NCBI RefSeq assembly: GCF_040096185.1 | Contig: NZ_JBBMFF010000060.1 | Span: 1-13,555, forward strand | Source of the DNA: JAZOXB01 sp040096185 | Lineage (GTDB): Bacteria > Bacillota > Clostridia > Oscillospirales > Oscillospiraceae | DNA: 13,555 nt | Reading direction: 5' to 3' | Shown: positions 1-10,700 of the stretch, in pieces | How positions within the stretch are numbered: position 1 is the first letter of the stretch | How the letters are laid out: the number at the start of each line of letters is the position of its first letter | Position numbers and translations under genes: made by a program | Notes under the pieces: generated by a model | Seen by the model: the letters and a program-made list of their open reading frames with translations, nothing else | The model's database searches: none | What the model was told of the DNA's origin: nothing

Positions 1-3000
1 TAGTTCTTGACCAGTTCCTTCTGCGTGTCGGTCAGGGCGTCATAGGCGGCGCGGGCAGCCTTGATCGCGTCGCCGCTCTCAAGCGTGACCTCGCCGATGG
101 CGTCGATCAGGTCATCCACAGCCTTTGCGGCAGCGGCGTCGACCAGGGCGGTGTAAGCTTCCTCTGCCGCAGTCAGCTTCTCGTAGTTGTCGACAAGCAC
201 CTTCTTGGCCTCGGGCAGCTTGTCATAGGCGGTGCGGGCAGCGTCGATGGCGTCGCCGCTGTCGAGCGTTACCTCGCCGATGGCGTCGATGAGCTCCTTG
301 ACCGCAACGACAGCGGGGTCGTCCGGGGCCTTGAGCACGTGGATCGTCAGCATGGCCTTCGTGGCGGTGCCTTCGACCTCGCCCTCGAAGTTCACGTCGC
401 CGACATTGGCCAGCTCGGCAGCCGTGATGGCGGGCCAGGTGACCTTGACGGTCTGGTTGTCGAACGCGCCGTTGTTGTAGCCGACCTTCACGGTCTTCGG
501 CAGCGCCGGGACGATACCCTGCGTCGTCGTGACCTCAACGGGCTCGACGCTCGTGATGGTGGCCTTGTCCATGTCGCTGCGGACATAGATCGTGCAGGTG
601 GTCATCTTGCCGGTGGAGTTGTTCACGCCGCGGAGCTTGACCTCGCCGTCGGTGGCGATCATGTCAGCCGTCAGGGTCTCCCAGGTAACGGGGACGCTGA
701 TGAGCGCGCCGTCGGAGGTGACTGCCGTGACGTTGGAGGGCAGCGTGGGCATGACGCCGGGCTTCGTGGCGAGGAAGACCTCGTTCAGGGAAGCGACGTC
801 AACGGAGGAATAGACCTTGAAACGGTAGATGCCGTTTGCTTGCGCGCCGGAACGGACGGTCACATACAGGCGCAGGCGGGTGGTGGTAACGCGGTCGAAT
901 TCAATGCGGTTGTACTTGTTCTTTGCAATGCTGCTCTCGAACGGGGTGGTGATGTTGACATCCTGCCAGGTACCGCTGGCATCGAGGTACTGCATGCGCA
1001 GCTTGGACGGGACCTGCGTTCCGCCGCCGTCGTCATACCAATAGATGTCCGCGCCGCCGACGGTCACGGCCTCATCCCAGGTATAGCCGACATAGTGCTC
1101 GGAGCCGTCGCTCTGAGGCCAGTTGCCCCAGCCCTTGCCGGCGCCCACGTTGGAGCTGGTCGGCTCGAAGCTCGGGTTGTTGATGCCGTTCAGGTTCTCC
1201 CAGCTGGAGGTGTAGTCACTTTCGACGGAAGCGGCGTCCGGAGCGACGTCCTCACCGAGGCCGCCCGCAGCGCCCTTCTTCAGGGTGACGGTCAGCTCGG
1301 CAGTCGCGCTCAGCTCGCCGTCACTGACGGTGAAGCGAACGGTGTACTCGCCTTCCACGGAGCCGGAGATGGTCGTGGTGGGCTTGTTGGCGCTGCTCAG
1401 GATAACCTCGGCGCCCTCCGGAGCGGAGACAAGCTTCCAGGCGTAGCTCATGTCCTTGTCGTAGGGCATGCCGTCGTCGGTGCAGGTCGCCTTCAGGGTA
1501 GTGTAGAGGTTGCCGGTCATGGAGGTGTCTTCCGCGAGCTTGACGGACGGAGCCGTGTTCTGCGCGGGATGATCGCGGTCGCCGCCCTCGTTGAAGAGCT
1601 GGATCTCGGTCACGGCAGTGAAGCCCTTGTCCTTGTTGGTGAAGGTGAAGCGGAACTGATCCGTCTCGACCGGTGCGAAGTACACGGCGTTGTAGTTCGC
1701 GCGCGGAGCGGACGGGGTGCGGGTCTGCTGCCGGACGGACTGCCAGGCCTCGCCGTCCCAGTACTCGACTGCGAACTTGGAGGGCTCGGAGTAGCCGTTC
1801 GTCTGGCGGTCGTTGTAGAAGTACAGCGTCGCCATGTCCACGGTCTGCTTGGAGGAGAGCTTCAGCGTCAGGCTGTCGCGCTCATTCACGCTGCCGTAGT
1901 TGCCCCAGAACGGCATATCGACGGTCGTGCCGTCCACAACAGCCTGCGGATCGGGCACAGTCTCGTTGACTGCCTTGGAGGTGGTGTCGCTGCCGTCGGC
2001 GCGGTGCTTTTCTGCCCAAGACGCGGCGCGGGCCTTGTCCGGGGTGAAGGTGGCGGTGACCTCCGCGCCCTCGGCGAGGTTCGTCATGCCGTGCACGCCG
2101 GACTTCTCCAGCATGTTGAGGACCTTCTCCTCGGTGATGGCGGTGTTCATCGCGGTGGGGATGGCAGCGCCGCCGTTATTGGTGACGATCTCGACAGCGC
2201 CGTCGGGGAAGGAGATTTCCTTCGTGGCGGAGTCATAGACGACATGGGCCAGATCCTTCAGGGTGAAGGCCAGCGTGCCGTCGATGTACAGGGAGTAGCC
2301 CTCGGGGCACTCGTTGTACCAGGTCTTGCCGTCGTCCGGCTTATCCCACACGACCGTCAGGTCATGACCATGATAGCGGACGTTGTTGACCATGAAGTGG
2401 TCATAGGAGAAGTCGATCGGGCTCAGCTCGATCTTCTCATCGGCACGCGGCTGGATACCGGCCATGTCCTCGATGAAGAGGTAGGTGTAGTTGCCGAGGA
2501 TGTTGTGGTAGATCCAGGAACGATAGTAGTTCTCATAGGTTCTGCCGTCGATGTTGTGGAACTCGTTGTTGTTCGGATAGCGGATGTCGCCTGCATCGGG
2601 GTAGACGTTCCATGCCATCCACTCGGCCATCATGGCGAGCATGTCGTCGGTGATGTAGGTCTGCTCCTTGTCATAGGTACGCAGAGCGGACTCATACAGA
2701 CGGAGCTGCACGGTGAAGTTGATGTTCGAGAAGTTGTTCGAACCGCTGACCTCCTGGTTGTGGACCTGGTTGGCGGTGTAGAACGGGAAGATCGGGAACT
2801 CCTTGCCGTTGGAGAAGGCCTTGAGGGCTTCCTTGTACTTCGTGACGGAAGCGGCATCGTCGGGGACGAGGCCCACGGCAAAGTAGTTGTAGTTGTTGGA
2901 CTCGGTGTACTTGACGAGGTTGGGCTGGTTAGCGTTATGCTGTGTGCCGGTCGGACGGACGGCATAGGTCTCGAACTTCTGGCACTCCTCGCACCACATG

Positions 3001-4655
3001 AGCTCGAGGACGTCGGCCTTGATCTTGTCGGCCAGATCGCGGTAATACTTGGCCTGCTCGGTGTTGCCCAGCTGCTCATAGAGCTTCGCGGCGGCGTCGG
3101 CAGCGGCCCAGACGTAGGCGTTTTCGCCGTGTGCCTTCCAGGTGCCGGTGCCGGGAGCATGCATGGAGATGGTATCGGCGTCGTTGCCGGTCATGTAGTT
3201 GTTGCGGTAAGCGATGAGGTCGCGGCCCTCGATGTGATTGCCGTAGTGGTCGAGCTGACCGGTGGCGTCATGGCCGAAGTAGTACGCGAGGTTCTCCGCG
3301 AGCTCCGCGCCGCCGCCGATGACGTTGAACGCCTCATAGCCGGCCTCAGCCAGATACTGACCATAGTGGTTGTTCCAGTTGTTGCGGTTGCCGGGGTTAT
3401 CGAGGAAGGCGCTGCTCTGGGAGGAGTTGCCCGCAGACAGCAGCTGGCCATAGGCCAGATACGGAGAGCGGAGCCACTTCGTATCCTGCAGGTGCATCGG
3501 CTGCGTCAGGATAATCGCGTTGTTGTAGCCGAGGACGCCCTCGATGGTGACGGGGTACTGATAGTCATAGCCGGGGATGTTGGCATCGAGCGAGTTGAAG
3601 CGCTCCAGCCACCAGCGATAATCGATCGCCTTCTGGACGGCCTTCTTCGGCACGTCGATGTAGGGCAGGTTCTCCGCCCAGTAGAGGTTGTATTCCGCCT
3701 TCTGCGCGCGGACGGCCTCAAGGTTTCCGAGGCCTGCGAAGCGGAGGTACTGCTCGGTGGACTCCGGGATCTCTTCCGTCGTAAAGGCGATAACGACCTT
3801 CAGCTCCACACTGCCGCCCGCGGGGACGGTGACGTCGCGGGACAGCCAGCAATAGTCGTCGGACGAAGCAGCCTCGAAACCGTCGCCGGTCATGCGGGCA
3901 TAGATGGTGGTAAGGCCTGCAGGGGAAGAGCAGGTGCCGGTCAGCTCTGTCTGCTCTGCACCATTGACCGTGACCTTGCCGGGCTCCGTCGCAAAGATGG
4001 AGTCCGCTGCCACCGTAATTGCCTGATCCTCTGCGGATTTGTTGGTCAGCGTCATCGTCGTGACGGCGACGTTCTCCTGATGGATGAACTTCACGACATC
4101 CAGCGTCAGGTTGCTGCCGACAGAGTAGGTGCTAGACCAGTTACTCGGCGCATTAACGCGCTTGCTGGTGTCTTCCTTCGTGGTCAGGCTGCCGTCGGCG
4201 TTCGAGAAGAGAACGCGGACCAGATCGCCCCGGCCAAGCGGCTGATGATAGGCGGTGTTGCCGCCGAAGCCGATGACGGACGGGCTGCTCGTGTACATAT
4301 ACAGCGCGCGGCCGCGGGTCAGGAAGGTGTTTCCGTCGGCGTTGCCGTTCGAACCGGCGTTGCCGTTGCAGACGCCCTCACGGGCGAGGATGCGGTCCAT
4401 ATAGAAGGAGTCGCCGCCATTGGCAAGATCCTGCTTATAGATCGCCATCATGATGTCCTTTTCGGAATAGGACACACCGAGCTTCGACAGGTCATAGACC
4501 TCGTCGAGAAGCTCTGTGTTCTTGAATGTGGGGTAGCCGATGTCCAGCGCTGCGAGGGCCTCTGCGGCGGATGCCTTCAGAACGCCAGCCGGGAGCAGCG
4601 AGAGTACAACAGCCAGCACAAGCAGTGCAGAAAGCAGCTGTTTCACATGCTTCAT
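1..4655 (-). CDS. Giant secreted glycoside-hydrolase-like protein, C-terminus outside window (partial)
   Basis: The frame stays open from an ATG at 4655 to the window edge, giving 1551 residues with no stop. Residues 1-30 form a signal peptide (KHVK, a hydrophobic core, then ASA before the likely cleavage site). Residues about 31-305 look like a beta-sandwich. Residues about 310-730 are rich in Trp, Tyr and Asn (for example RWWLERF, EGVLGYNN, NNWNNHYGQY, GENAYVWAAADAAAKLYE) and resemble the alpha/alpha-toroid of MGH1/GH63-like hydrolases; this is recognition from memory, without an alignment. A beta cap follows (about 730-800), then a discoidin-like module (about 856-1022), a PKD-like domain (1033-1128), a second discoidin-like module (1132-1281), two Big_4-like Ig domains (1284-1356 and 1361-1441) and helical repeats beginning LIDAIGEV. 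It probably degrades or trims a glycan outside the cell. Substrate and catalytic residues are not assigned. A cell-wall anchor, if present, would lie beyond position 1. It is probably co-transcribed with the upstream SLH gene, 118 bp away. Confidence 0.85.
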   Translation of the reverse strand, partial: MKHVKQLLSALLVLAVVLSLLPAGVLKASAAEALAALDIGYPTFKNTELLDEVYDLSKLGVSYSEKDIMMAIYKQDLANGGDSFYMDRILAREGVCNGNAGSNGNADGNTFLTRGRALYMYTSSPSVIGFGGNTAYHQPLGRGDLVRVLFSNADGSLTTKEDTSKRVNAPSNWSSTYSVGSNLTLDVVKFIHQENVAVTTMTLTNKSAEDQAITVAADSIFATEPGKVTVNGAEQTELTGTCSSPAGLTTIYARMTGDGFEAASSDDYCWLSRDVTVPAGGSVELKVVIAFTTEEIPESTEQYLRFAGLGNLEAVRAQKAEYNLYWAENLPYIDVPKKAVQKAIDYRWWLERFNSLDANIPGYDYQYPVTIEGVLGYNNAIILTQPMHLQDTKWLRSPYLAYGQLLSAGNSSQSSAFLDNPGNRNNWNNHYGQYLAEAGYEAFNVIGGGAELAENLAYYFGHDATGQLDHYGNHIEGRDLIAYRNNYMTGNDADTISMHAPGTGTWKAHGENAYVWAAADAAAKLYEQLGNTEQAKYYRDLADKIKADVLELMWCEECQKFETYAVRPTGTQHNANQPNLVKYTESNNYNYFAVGLVPDDAASVTKYKEALKAFSNGKEFPIFPFYTANQVHNQEVSGSNNFSNINFTVQLRLYESALRTYDKEQTYITDDMLAMMAEWMAWNVYPDAGDIRYPNNNEFHNIDGRTYENYYRSWIYHNILGNYTYLFIEDMAGIQPRADEKIELSPIDFSYDHFMVNNVRYHGHDLTVVWDKPDDGKTWYNECPEGYSLYIDGTLAFTLKDLAHVVYDSATKEISFPDGAVEIVTNNGGAAIPTAMNTAITEEKVLNMLEKSGVHGMTNLAEGAEVTATFTPDKARAASWAEKHRADGSDTTSKAVNETVPDPQAVVDGTTVDMPFWGNYGSVNERDSLTLKLSSKQTVDMATLYFYNDRQTNGYSEPSKFAVEYWDGEAWQSVRQQTRTPSAPRANYNAVYFAPVETDQFRFTFTNKDKGFTAVTEIQLFNEGGDRDHPAQNTAPSVKLAEDTSMTGNLYTTLKATCTDDGMPYDKDMSYAWKLVSAPEGAEVILSSANKPTTTISGSVEGEYTVRFTVSDGELSATAELTVTLKKGAAGGLGEDVAPDAASVESDYTSSWENLNGINNPSFEPTSSNVGAGKGWGNWPQSDGSEHYVGYTWDEAVTVGGADIYWYDDGGGTQVPSKLRMQYLDASGTWQDVNITTPFESSIAKNKYNRIEFDRVTTTRLRLYVTVRSGAQANGIYRFKVYSSVDVASLNEVFLATKPGVMPTLPSNVTAVTSDGALISVPVTWETLTADMIATDGEVKLRGVNNSTGKMTTCTIYVRSDMDKATITSVEPVEVTTTQGIVPALPKTVKVGYNNGAFDNQTVKVTWPAITAAELANVGDVNFEGEVEGTATKAMLTIHVLKAPDDPAVVAVKELIDAIGEVTLDSGDAIDAARTAYDKLPEAKKVLVDNYEKLTAAEEAYTALVDAAAAKAVDDLIDAIGEVTLESGDAIKAARAAYDALTDTQKELVKN
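40..302 (-). repeat. Two LIDAIGEV-type helical repeats in the hydrolase-like gene
   Basis: Segments starting near 40 and 225, about 185 bp apart, encode LIDAIGEVTLxSGDAI followed by AARxAYDxL. They closely match the pair at 6462-6723 in the upstream gene at both protein and DNA level. They form a helical spacer after the Ig-like domains, and further copies may continue beyond position 1. Confidence 0.75.
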
Positions 4656-4666
4656 GGTTTATTGTT

Positions 4667-4672
4667 CCTCCC
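4667..4672 (-). promoter_or_regulatory. Ribosome binding site of the hydrolase-like gene
   Basis: On the minus strand GGGAGG lies 11 nt before the ATG at 4655, a slightly long but usable spacing. It supports this start, because the signal peptide begins at exactly this Met. I see no convincing -10/-35 pair in the gap: the best candidate, TATGCT near 4690, lacks a good -35. This favours read-through from the upstream gene. Confidence 0.7.
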
Positions 4673-4730
4673 AAGTTCGATTTTCGAGCATATTGTTTGT
4701 CTGGGTCCAATTGCCAGGAAATGCTGGGGG

Positions 4731-4762
4731 GCTCCCCATGCGGCTTCGGCCGCATGGGGAGC
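4731..4762 (-). other. Intergenic 14-bp stem-loop without U-tract
   Basis: A perfect 14-bp stem (4731-4744 paired with 4749-4762) closes on a 4-nt loop (TTCG on plus, CGAA on minus), starting 11 nt after the SLH gene stop codon. On the minus strand it is followed by a run of C and then AGCATTTCC; the plus side is not followed by T either. It is therefore not a standard intrinsic terminator on either strand. It may stabilise the 3' end of the upstream message, or partly attenuate transcription so that the two genes are expressed at different levels. It is unlikely to separate them fully. Confidence 0.75.
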
Positions 4763-4773
4763 AGGGGGAAAGA

Positions 4774-7700
4774 TCAGGCGTTCAGGTACCGGGCAAGGAT
4801 CACGGCGATCTGTGCACGGGTCGCGGTGTCCTGCGGGAGCAGCTTGCCGTCAGAGCCGTTGATGAGGCCTCTGGCGACCGCCCAGTTCATGGCCTCCAGC
4901 GCGTAGCCGGAGATGTCCTTTGCGTCGGGGAAGCTCGTGAGCTTGCCGTCCTCGGTGTTCTCCTCGTGCGCATAGCGGTAGAGGATGACGGCGATCTGCT
5001 CGCGGGTGATCGGATCGTTCGGGGCGAACGTCGTTTCGTTCACGCCCTTAACGATGCCGTTCTCGGCGGCCCAGACAATGGCCTTTGTGTACCACTGGCC
5101 GTCGGCGACATCCGCGAACGGGATGGCGGCGCTGGTCTCGGGCTCACCGGCGATGCGGTAGAGGATCGTGACGAGCTGGGCGCGCGTCAGGCTGCCTTCG
5201 ACATCGAACGTGTCGGCGGCAACGCCGTTCATGTAGCCGTTTCTCACCATGAAGTCGATGCCGTCATGATACCAGACGTTCTCCTCGACATCCGTGAACG
5301 CTGCGCTCGGGCAGACGGCGTTGTTCAGGGCCTCGCGGGCGGCAGCCAGAGCGGCGTCGACCTCAGCGGGCGTCTTTGCGGCCTCGATGGCGGCAGCGGC
5401 GTCGGCAAGAGCCTTGTCATACGCTTCCTTCGCGTGGCCGGTCAGGCCCTCGCCGTTCTGCTGGAGCTGAGCCAGCTCGTAAGCGGCGGCATACTTGGCA
5501 GCGGCCAGAGCGGCCTCCTCGGCCTTTCTCTGGGCCTCTTCGGCGGCCTTGCGCTCAGCCTCGGCGCGCTCGGCCTCGGCCTGTGCCTTGGCGAGGTACT
5601 CGACGAGCTCGGCCTTGATGCGGACGATCTCTTCATAGGCCTCAGCCATCTTCTTTGCATACTCGGCAGCCTGCGCAGCGGATGCGGCGGCTTCCTTGTT
5701 GGACTGCTCGGCAGCCTGCATAGCCAGCTCCGCGGCGGACTTGGCGTCCTCGGCGGACTTGCGGGCATCCTCGGCGGCCTTCTGGGCAGCCTTGGCTTCC
5801 TCAGCGGCCTTCTCGGCGGCTTCGCGGTCCTCAGCGGTGGAGGCGGCGGCCTCCTCAGCCTTCTTCTGGGCCTCTTCGGCCTTCTTCTCAGCTTCCTCGG
5901 CAGCCTTCTCGGCATCCTCGGCAGCCTTCTGCGCCTTCTGGGCCTTCAGCATGGCCTCGGCGGCGTCGGCAGCAGACTTCGCAGCCGCTTCGGCGGAAGC
6001 AGCGGCCTTTCCGGCCTCCTCAGCGGACTTGGCAGCCTTCTCGGCGGCCTTTGCGGCAGCCTCGGCGGCCAGCGCGTTGTTCGCGGCAGCGGCGGCAGCA
6101 GCGTCCTCGGCAGCCTTCTGGGCAGCCTCGGCACCGGCCTGTGCTTCTTCGGCAGCAGCCTGGGCAGCCTCAGCCTTGGCCTGTGCCTCTTCGGCGGCAG
6201 CCTGCGCCTTCTTGGCAGCCTCGCTGTTTTCGCCGGAAGCCTGTGCGGCCTCCTCGGCGGCCTTCTGCGCAGCCTCGGCGGCAGCCTTCGCGGCCTCGGC
6301 CTTCTCCTGCGCAGCCTTGGCGTTCTCGAATGCCTTGCGGGCATCCTCGGCGGCCTTCTGCGCAGCCTCGACAGCCGTCAGCAGATCGGTGTAATCCTTC
6401 TCGGCCTTGACGAGCTTGTCGTAGTTGCTGACCTCGGGCTGCAGGCGCGTGGGCAGCGCGTCATAGGCAGCGCGCGCGGCCTCGATGGCGTCCTTGCTGT
6501 TCTCGTCAACTTCGCCGATCGCGTCGATCAGATCCTCGACTTCCTTCACAGCGGCGGCGTCAGCCAGCGCAGCGTAGGTCTCCTCGGCCTTGGTCAGGGT
6601 CTCATAGTTCGGAACGAGCTTCTTCTGCTCGTCGGTCAGCTTGTCATACGCAGCGCGGGCAGCCTCGATGGCGTCCTTGCTGTCGAGCGTGACTTCGCCG
6701 ATGGCATCAATGCGGGCGATGACGACCTTCACCGCAGTCAGGATGCCGTCGGACTTCGCCAGCTTGCCATAGACCTTCCACTCCATGATGCCGACACCGT
6801 TATAGTCGTTGGCCTGCTTGTTCAGCTTCACACGGAGGGCGGTGGTGGTAAAGGGATCAAACGTGGTCTTGTTGAACTTGTCCATCTCGCGGCCGAGACC
6901 CTCGGCGTTGGGGACGGACTTCCAGTTGCCTTCCGCATCGAGGTACTCGAATTCCACGGACTTCGGCACAAGGATGCCGCCGCTGGTGTACTCGCCCTCC
7001 GTGCCGTCGTACCACAGGTACAGGTCGGTGGAATCGATGATCACGTCTGCAGCCCAGGTGTAGGTAACGGTCTCATAAGCAGAGGTGTTGCCCCAGGTGC
7101 CGTAGCGCGGCTTGGAAGGATCATAGGAATTGGAACGGACGATGCCGTCGTTCACGGCGGACACGGACTCCCAGCTGGAGCAGAAGCTCGTGGTAACGGA
7201 AGCGGAGTAGGCGAGGTTGCCGTCCGCGCTTTCGAGACCGGCGATGGTCTCATTCAGCTCCGCCGCTGCGGCATCAACCTGCTCCTGCGTGGCGGCCGTA
7301 TCGCTCAGAACGGCCTGTGCCTTCGCAATGGCCAGATCCAGCAGATACTTGCTGCCTTCGACAAAGAGGTTCGTGTTGATGCCCTTCGCAGTTGCGATGG
7401 CGTTCTTCAGTGCGGAGCGATCGACGAACTCACCGTAGCCGTAGACCTTCCACTCGATAACGCCGATACCCAGCGTCTTCGGGTTCATGGTCATGCGGAG
7501 CTTCGTGGTGGTGATGGGATCAAAGCTCGTGGTGTTGTACTGGTTGAGCGTAACACCAAGGCCGCTGACGTTCGGGACCTCGTGCCACTGACCGTCCTCT
7601 GCCAGATACTCCAGCTTCGCATCCTTCGGCGCAAAGTTGCCGTCGGTGAAGTAGTAGGCATCCGCGCCGTCGATGGTGACGGGCACATCCCAGGTGTACA

Positions 7701-10700
7701 TGACCCATGCTGCGTCGCCATGCGCGCCCTGCCAGTTGTGCCAGACACCGTGGCTCGTATCATGGGAGCTGCTCGGGTCGAAGCCGTCGTTCAGGCCGGC
7801 AACGCCGCCGAGATCGGACGGAGTGTTGATGATGGCGGTCGGAGTTGCGAACAGAGCAACGTTCTTGCGGTCGCCCTTCACGACGATGACCTTGACGGCC
7901 ACGCGGGTCGTCTGGGTACGGAGCGTGCCGTAGGCCTCGAACTCACCGGCCTGTGCATACTTGTCTTCGGAGATCTCGTCCCAATCGACTGCGCCGCCGG
8001 AGTAGGTGCCGTCGTCACGGACAGCGACCACGCCGTTCGGCAGCGTCGGGGCGACGCCGACCTGCGTGATGACGGTCTTCACGCGCTGGATGCCGTCGGC
8101 AGCATCCGTCATGGTGACGGTGACTTCCGTGGAGGAGGTCTTGTCCTCGTCGGTGACAGTCAGGCGGACAACATACTCGCCGCCCTTGTCGACGCGGAGC
8201 TTGGCTTCCTTCTCGTTCGGATTGCCGATCATGGCATTGCCGCCCTCGGGCTGACTGACCAGCTCCCAGCGGAAGCGCGGGACGCCCTGATACAGCGGGT
8301 CGACCGTGGCTTCGGCCTTGAGATCGGCAACGGTCGGATTGCCGACAACGGGCGTGCCGGTCGCGGAATCGATCGTCGGGGCCAGACGCTCGGGCGCTTC
8401 GCCGACAACGAGAGTCTTTTCGACCTTCGTGGACTTCTCACCGTCGCTGACGGTCAGGGAGATGACATACTCGCCCGCCTCGCTGACGTTGAACTGCGTT
8501 GTCGGAGCGGCGTCGCTGCTCAGGAACGCGCTTGCGCCCTCGCCTGCGAGGCTCTCAAAGGCCCACAGATAGGTCAGGCTGTCGCCGGGATAGCCGTCGT
8601 CGGAGGCAACGGCCGTCAGGGTGTAGGTCACGATGGCCTGCAGATTGTCGCTGGAGACCTTAATAGCGGCCTGCGGAGCGGCATTCTCGCCGTTCGGATC
8701 GGCCGTGATGGTCACGACATTGGTCTCACCGGCGGGCATGGTGATGGTCGCGTTGGCCTCATTGTTCTTCACATAGACCTGGCTGACCTTTTCGCCGTTG
8801 ACGTTGATGGCATAGAAGCCGTCCTTCAGGCCGGCGCCGCTCAGAGCGATGTGGGAAACATGGCTTGCAGCGGTGTAGCCCTTGACGTTCAGCTCGATGG
8901 AGCTGCCGTCCATAGCGAACTTTGCGCTGGTGATGGTGTCCTGCGTCGTTTCGACGTAGATCTTCTGGTCGAGGATGTTGACGCGCTTGCCGAAGCCGTC
9001 CGTCGGGACAACCGTGTAGGAGGTCTCGTCTGCGGTAACGTTCGCGCCGTAGCCATACAGGCCGAAGATCGGATCGTTCACAACGTCTGCGCTGATGCGC
9101 AGCAGGGAGCCGTACAGGCCCTCGTCGCTTTCGCCGGAGAAGTCCTGCCAGCCGTTGTTCATGACGCGGGTTCCGCCGTCGTTGACGTTCATCGCGCCGT
9201 AGCCGCCCTTATACATGTTGTAGCGCCAGGAAACGTTGCCGACGTACTTGTCGGAGATCTGGCCCATGTTGATGGCGTTGAAGTTGGAGATCTTGGCCGC
9301 GTAGTTCACGCGGGCAGCCCATGCGGTGGTATCGCCGTCCTCGAGCTCCTCGTAGCGCATCCAATCGTCCATGATGGAGCCTGCAAGGGAGGCGGTGTAC
9401 TGGAAGTTCCACCAGCTCTCGCCGCCGATGAAGACCGGGTCGGCGTACTGGTACCAGGTGGGCTGGATGCCGCGCATCGCGCGGGTCTTGTGGTTGGCCA
9501 TGCTCATGGCACTGTAGGCGTTCTTGGCGGCGTCGCTGTCCGGCCAGTACTTCGTCAGGGCCTGGATGGCGGCGAAGGCGCCCTCTTCACCGGTGTTGTC
9601 GTAGGCAAACTCGGAGCCGTACGGATAGGTGGCGTTGATGCAATTGTTCGCCTTGTACCATGCAAACCGCTCCTGCAGGTTAAAGGCCTCCTCGTCCATA
9701 CCCTCGGCATAGAGCGCCTCGATCATGTCGGGGATCTGCTGCTCGCCGTAGAAGCCGATGGCGCCGGTGCCGACGCGGTTGGAGTAGATGCCGTATGCCT
9801 TCTCCAGATACCACGCTGCAGGCTTACGGTACTCAATGAGGTCCGGATAAGCCTTGACGATGCGGTACATGTTGAAGAAGCCGGTGGCCTCCATCACTTC
9901 GGAGAACGTACGGGTGTACGGGCCGCTGGAGGTGCTGTAAGCGCCGGAAGCGGACAGGTAGTTCGCAACGATGAAGTTATCCTGGGTGTTCTTCATGTAG
10001 GTGTTCCACATGAAGTCGATCAGGTAGGTCTCGATGGACTTGACCTGCTCGGCATCCGGGTTCAGATAGTTCTTCATGGCGATGAAGTTGATGTTGTCAT
10101 GGCTCCAGTCATCGCCCCAGTGGTTGCGCTGGTTGGAATCTCTGCCGCTGGCAAAGTACCAGTCGCTGTAGATGCCGTAGGTCGCGCTGTCAGGGTTCTT
10201 GTCCTGCGTCTCATTGACCATGAAGTCGGCATGCGTGTCGGATGCCTGATCCAGCTCGGTCAGAACATTGAACTCGAACTGCGTGAACTTGCTGACCCAT
10301 TCGTCGCCGACCTTCAGCTTGTACTCGACGCGAACGCTGTTGTTGCCGATGCAGCCGAAGTGCAGGTCGTAGATGTGGTGCTGCTCGCCGTCGACGGTCT
10401 TCGTCTCGACGAAGCTCACGGATTCCTCATAGCCCTCGTTGCCGTCATGCAGGCCGCGGCCGGTACGGCTGTTGTTGACCATACCGGAACGGTGCTCCGG
10501 CGTATGCGCTTCGTCGAACGGATCATTCTCGTGCACGCACTGGATGTCGACGGAGTCGACCTTGATGAGGCTGTCATCATAGTGCAGGTCGAGGCGCGTG
10601 TCCATATTCAGAGCCGTCTGGAAGCCCGGGACCGCGATGGCGTCGATGAGGCCGTTCTGATAGAGGATAGAGCGCATGTTCGTCTCGCGCTGCTCGATGG

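Noticed and set aside
339..4862. Open frame of 1507 codons on the plus strand opposite the hydrolase-like gene
   Set aside because: This is the same antisense codon-bias effect. It begins at a GTG without a ribosome binding site, and its protein shows no recognisable domain.
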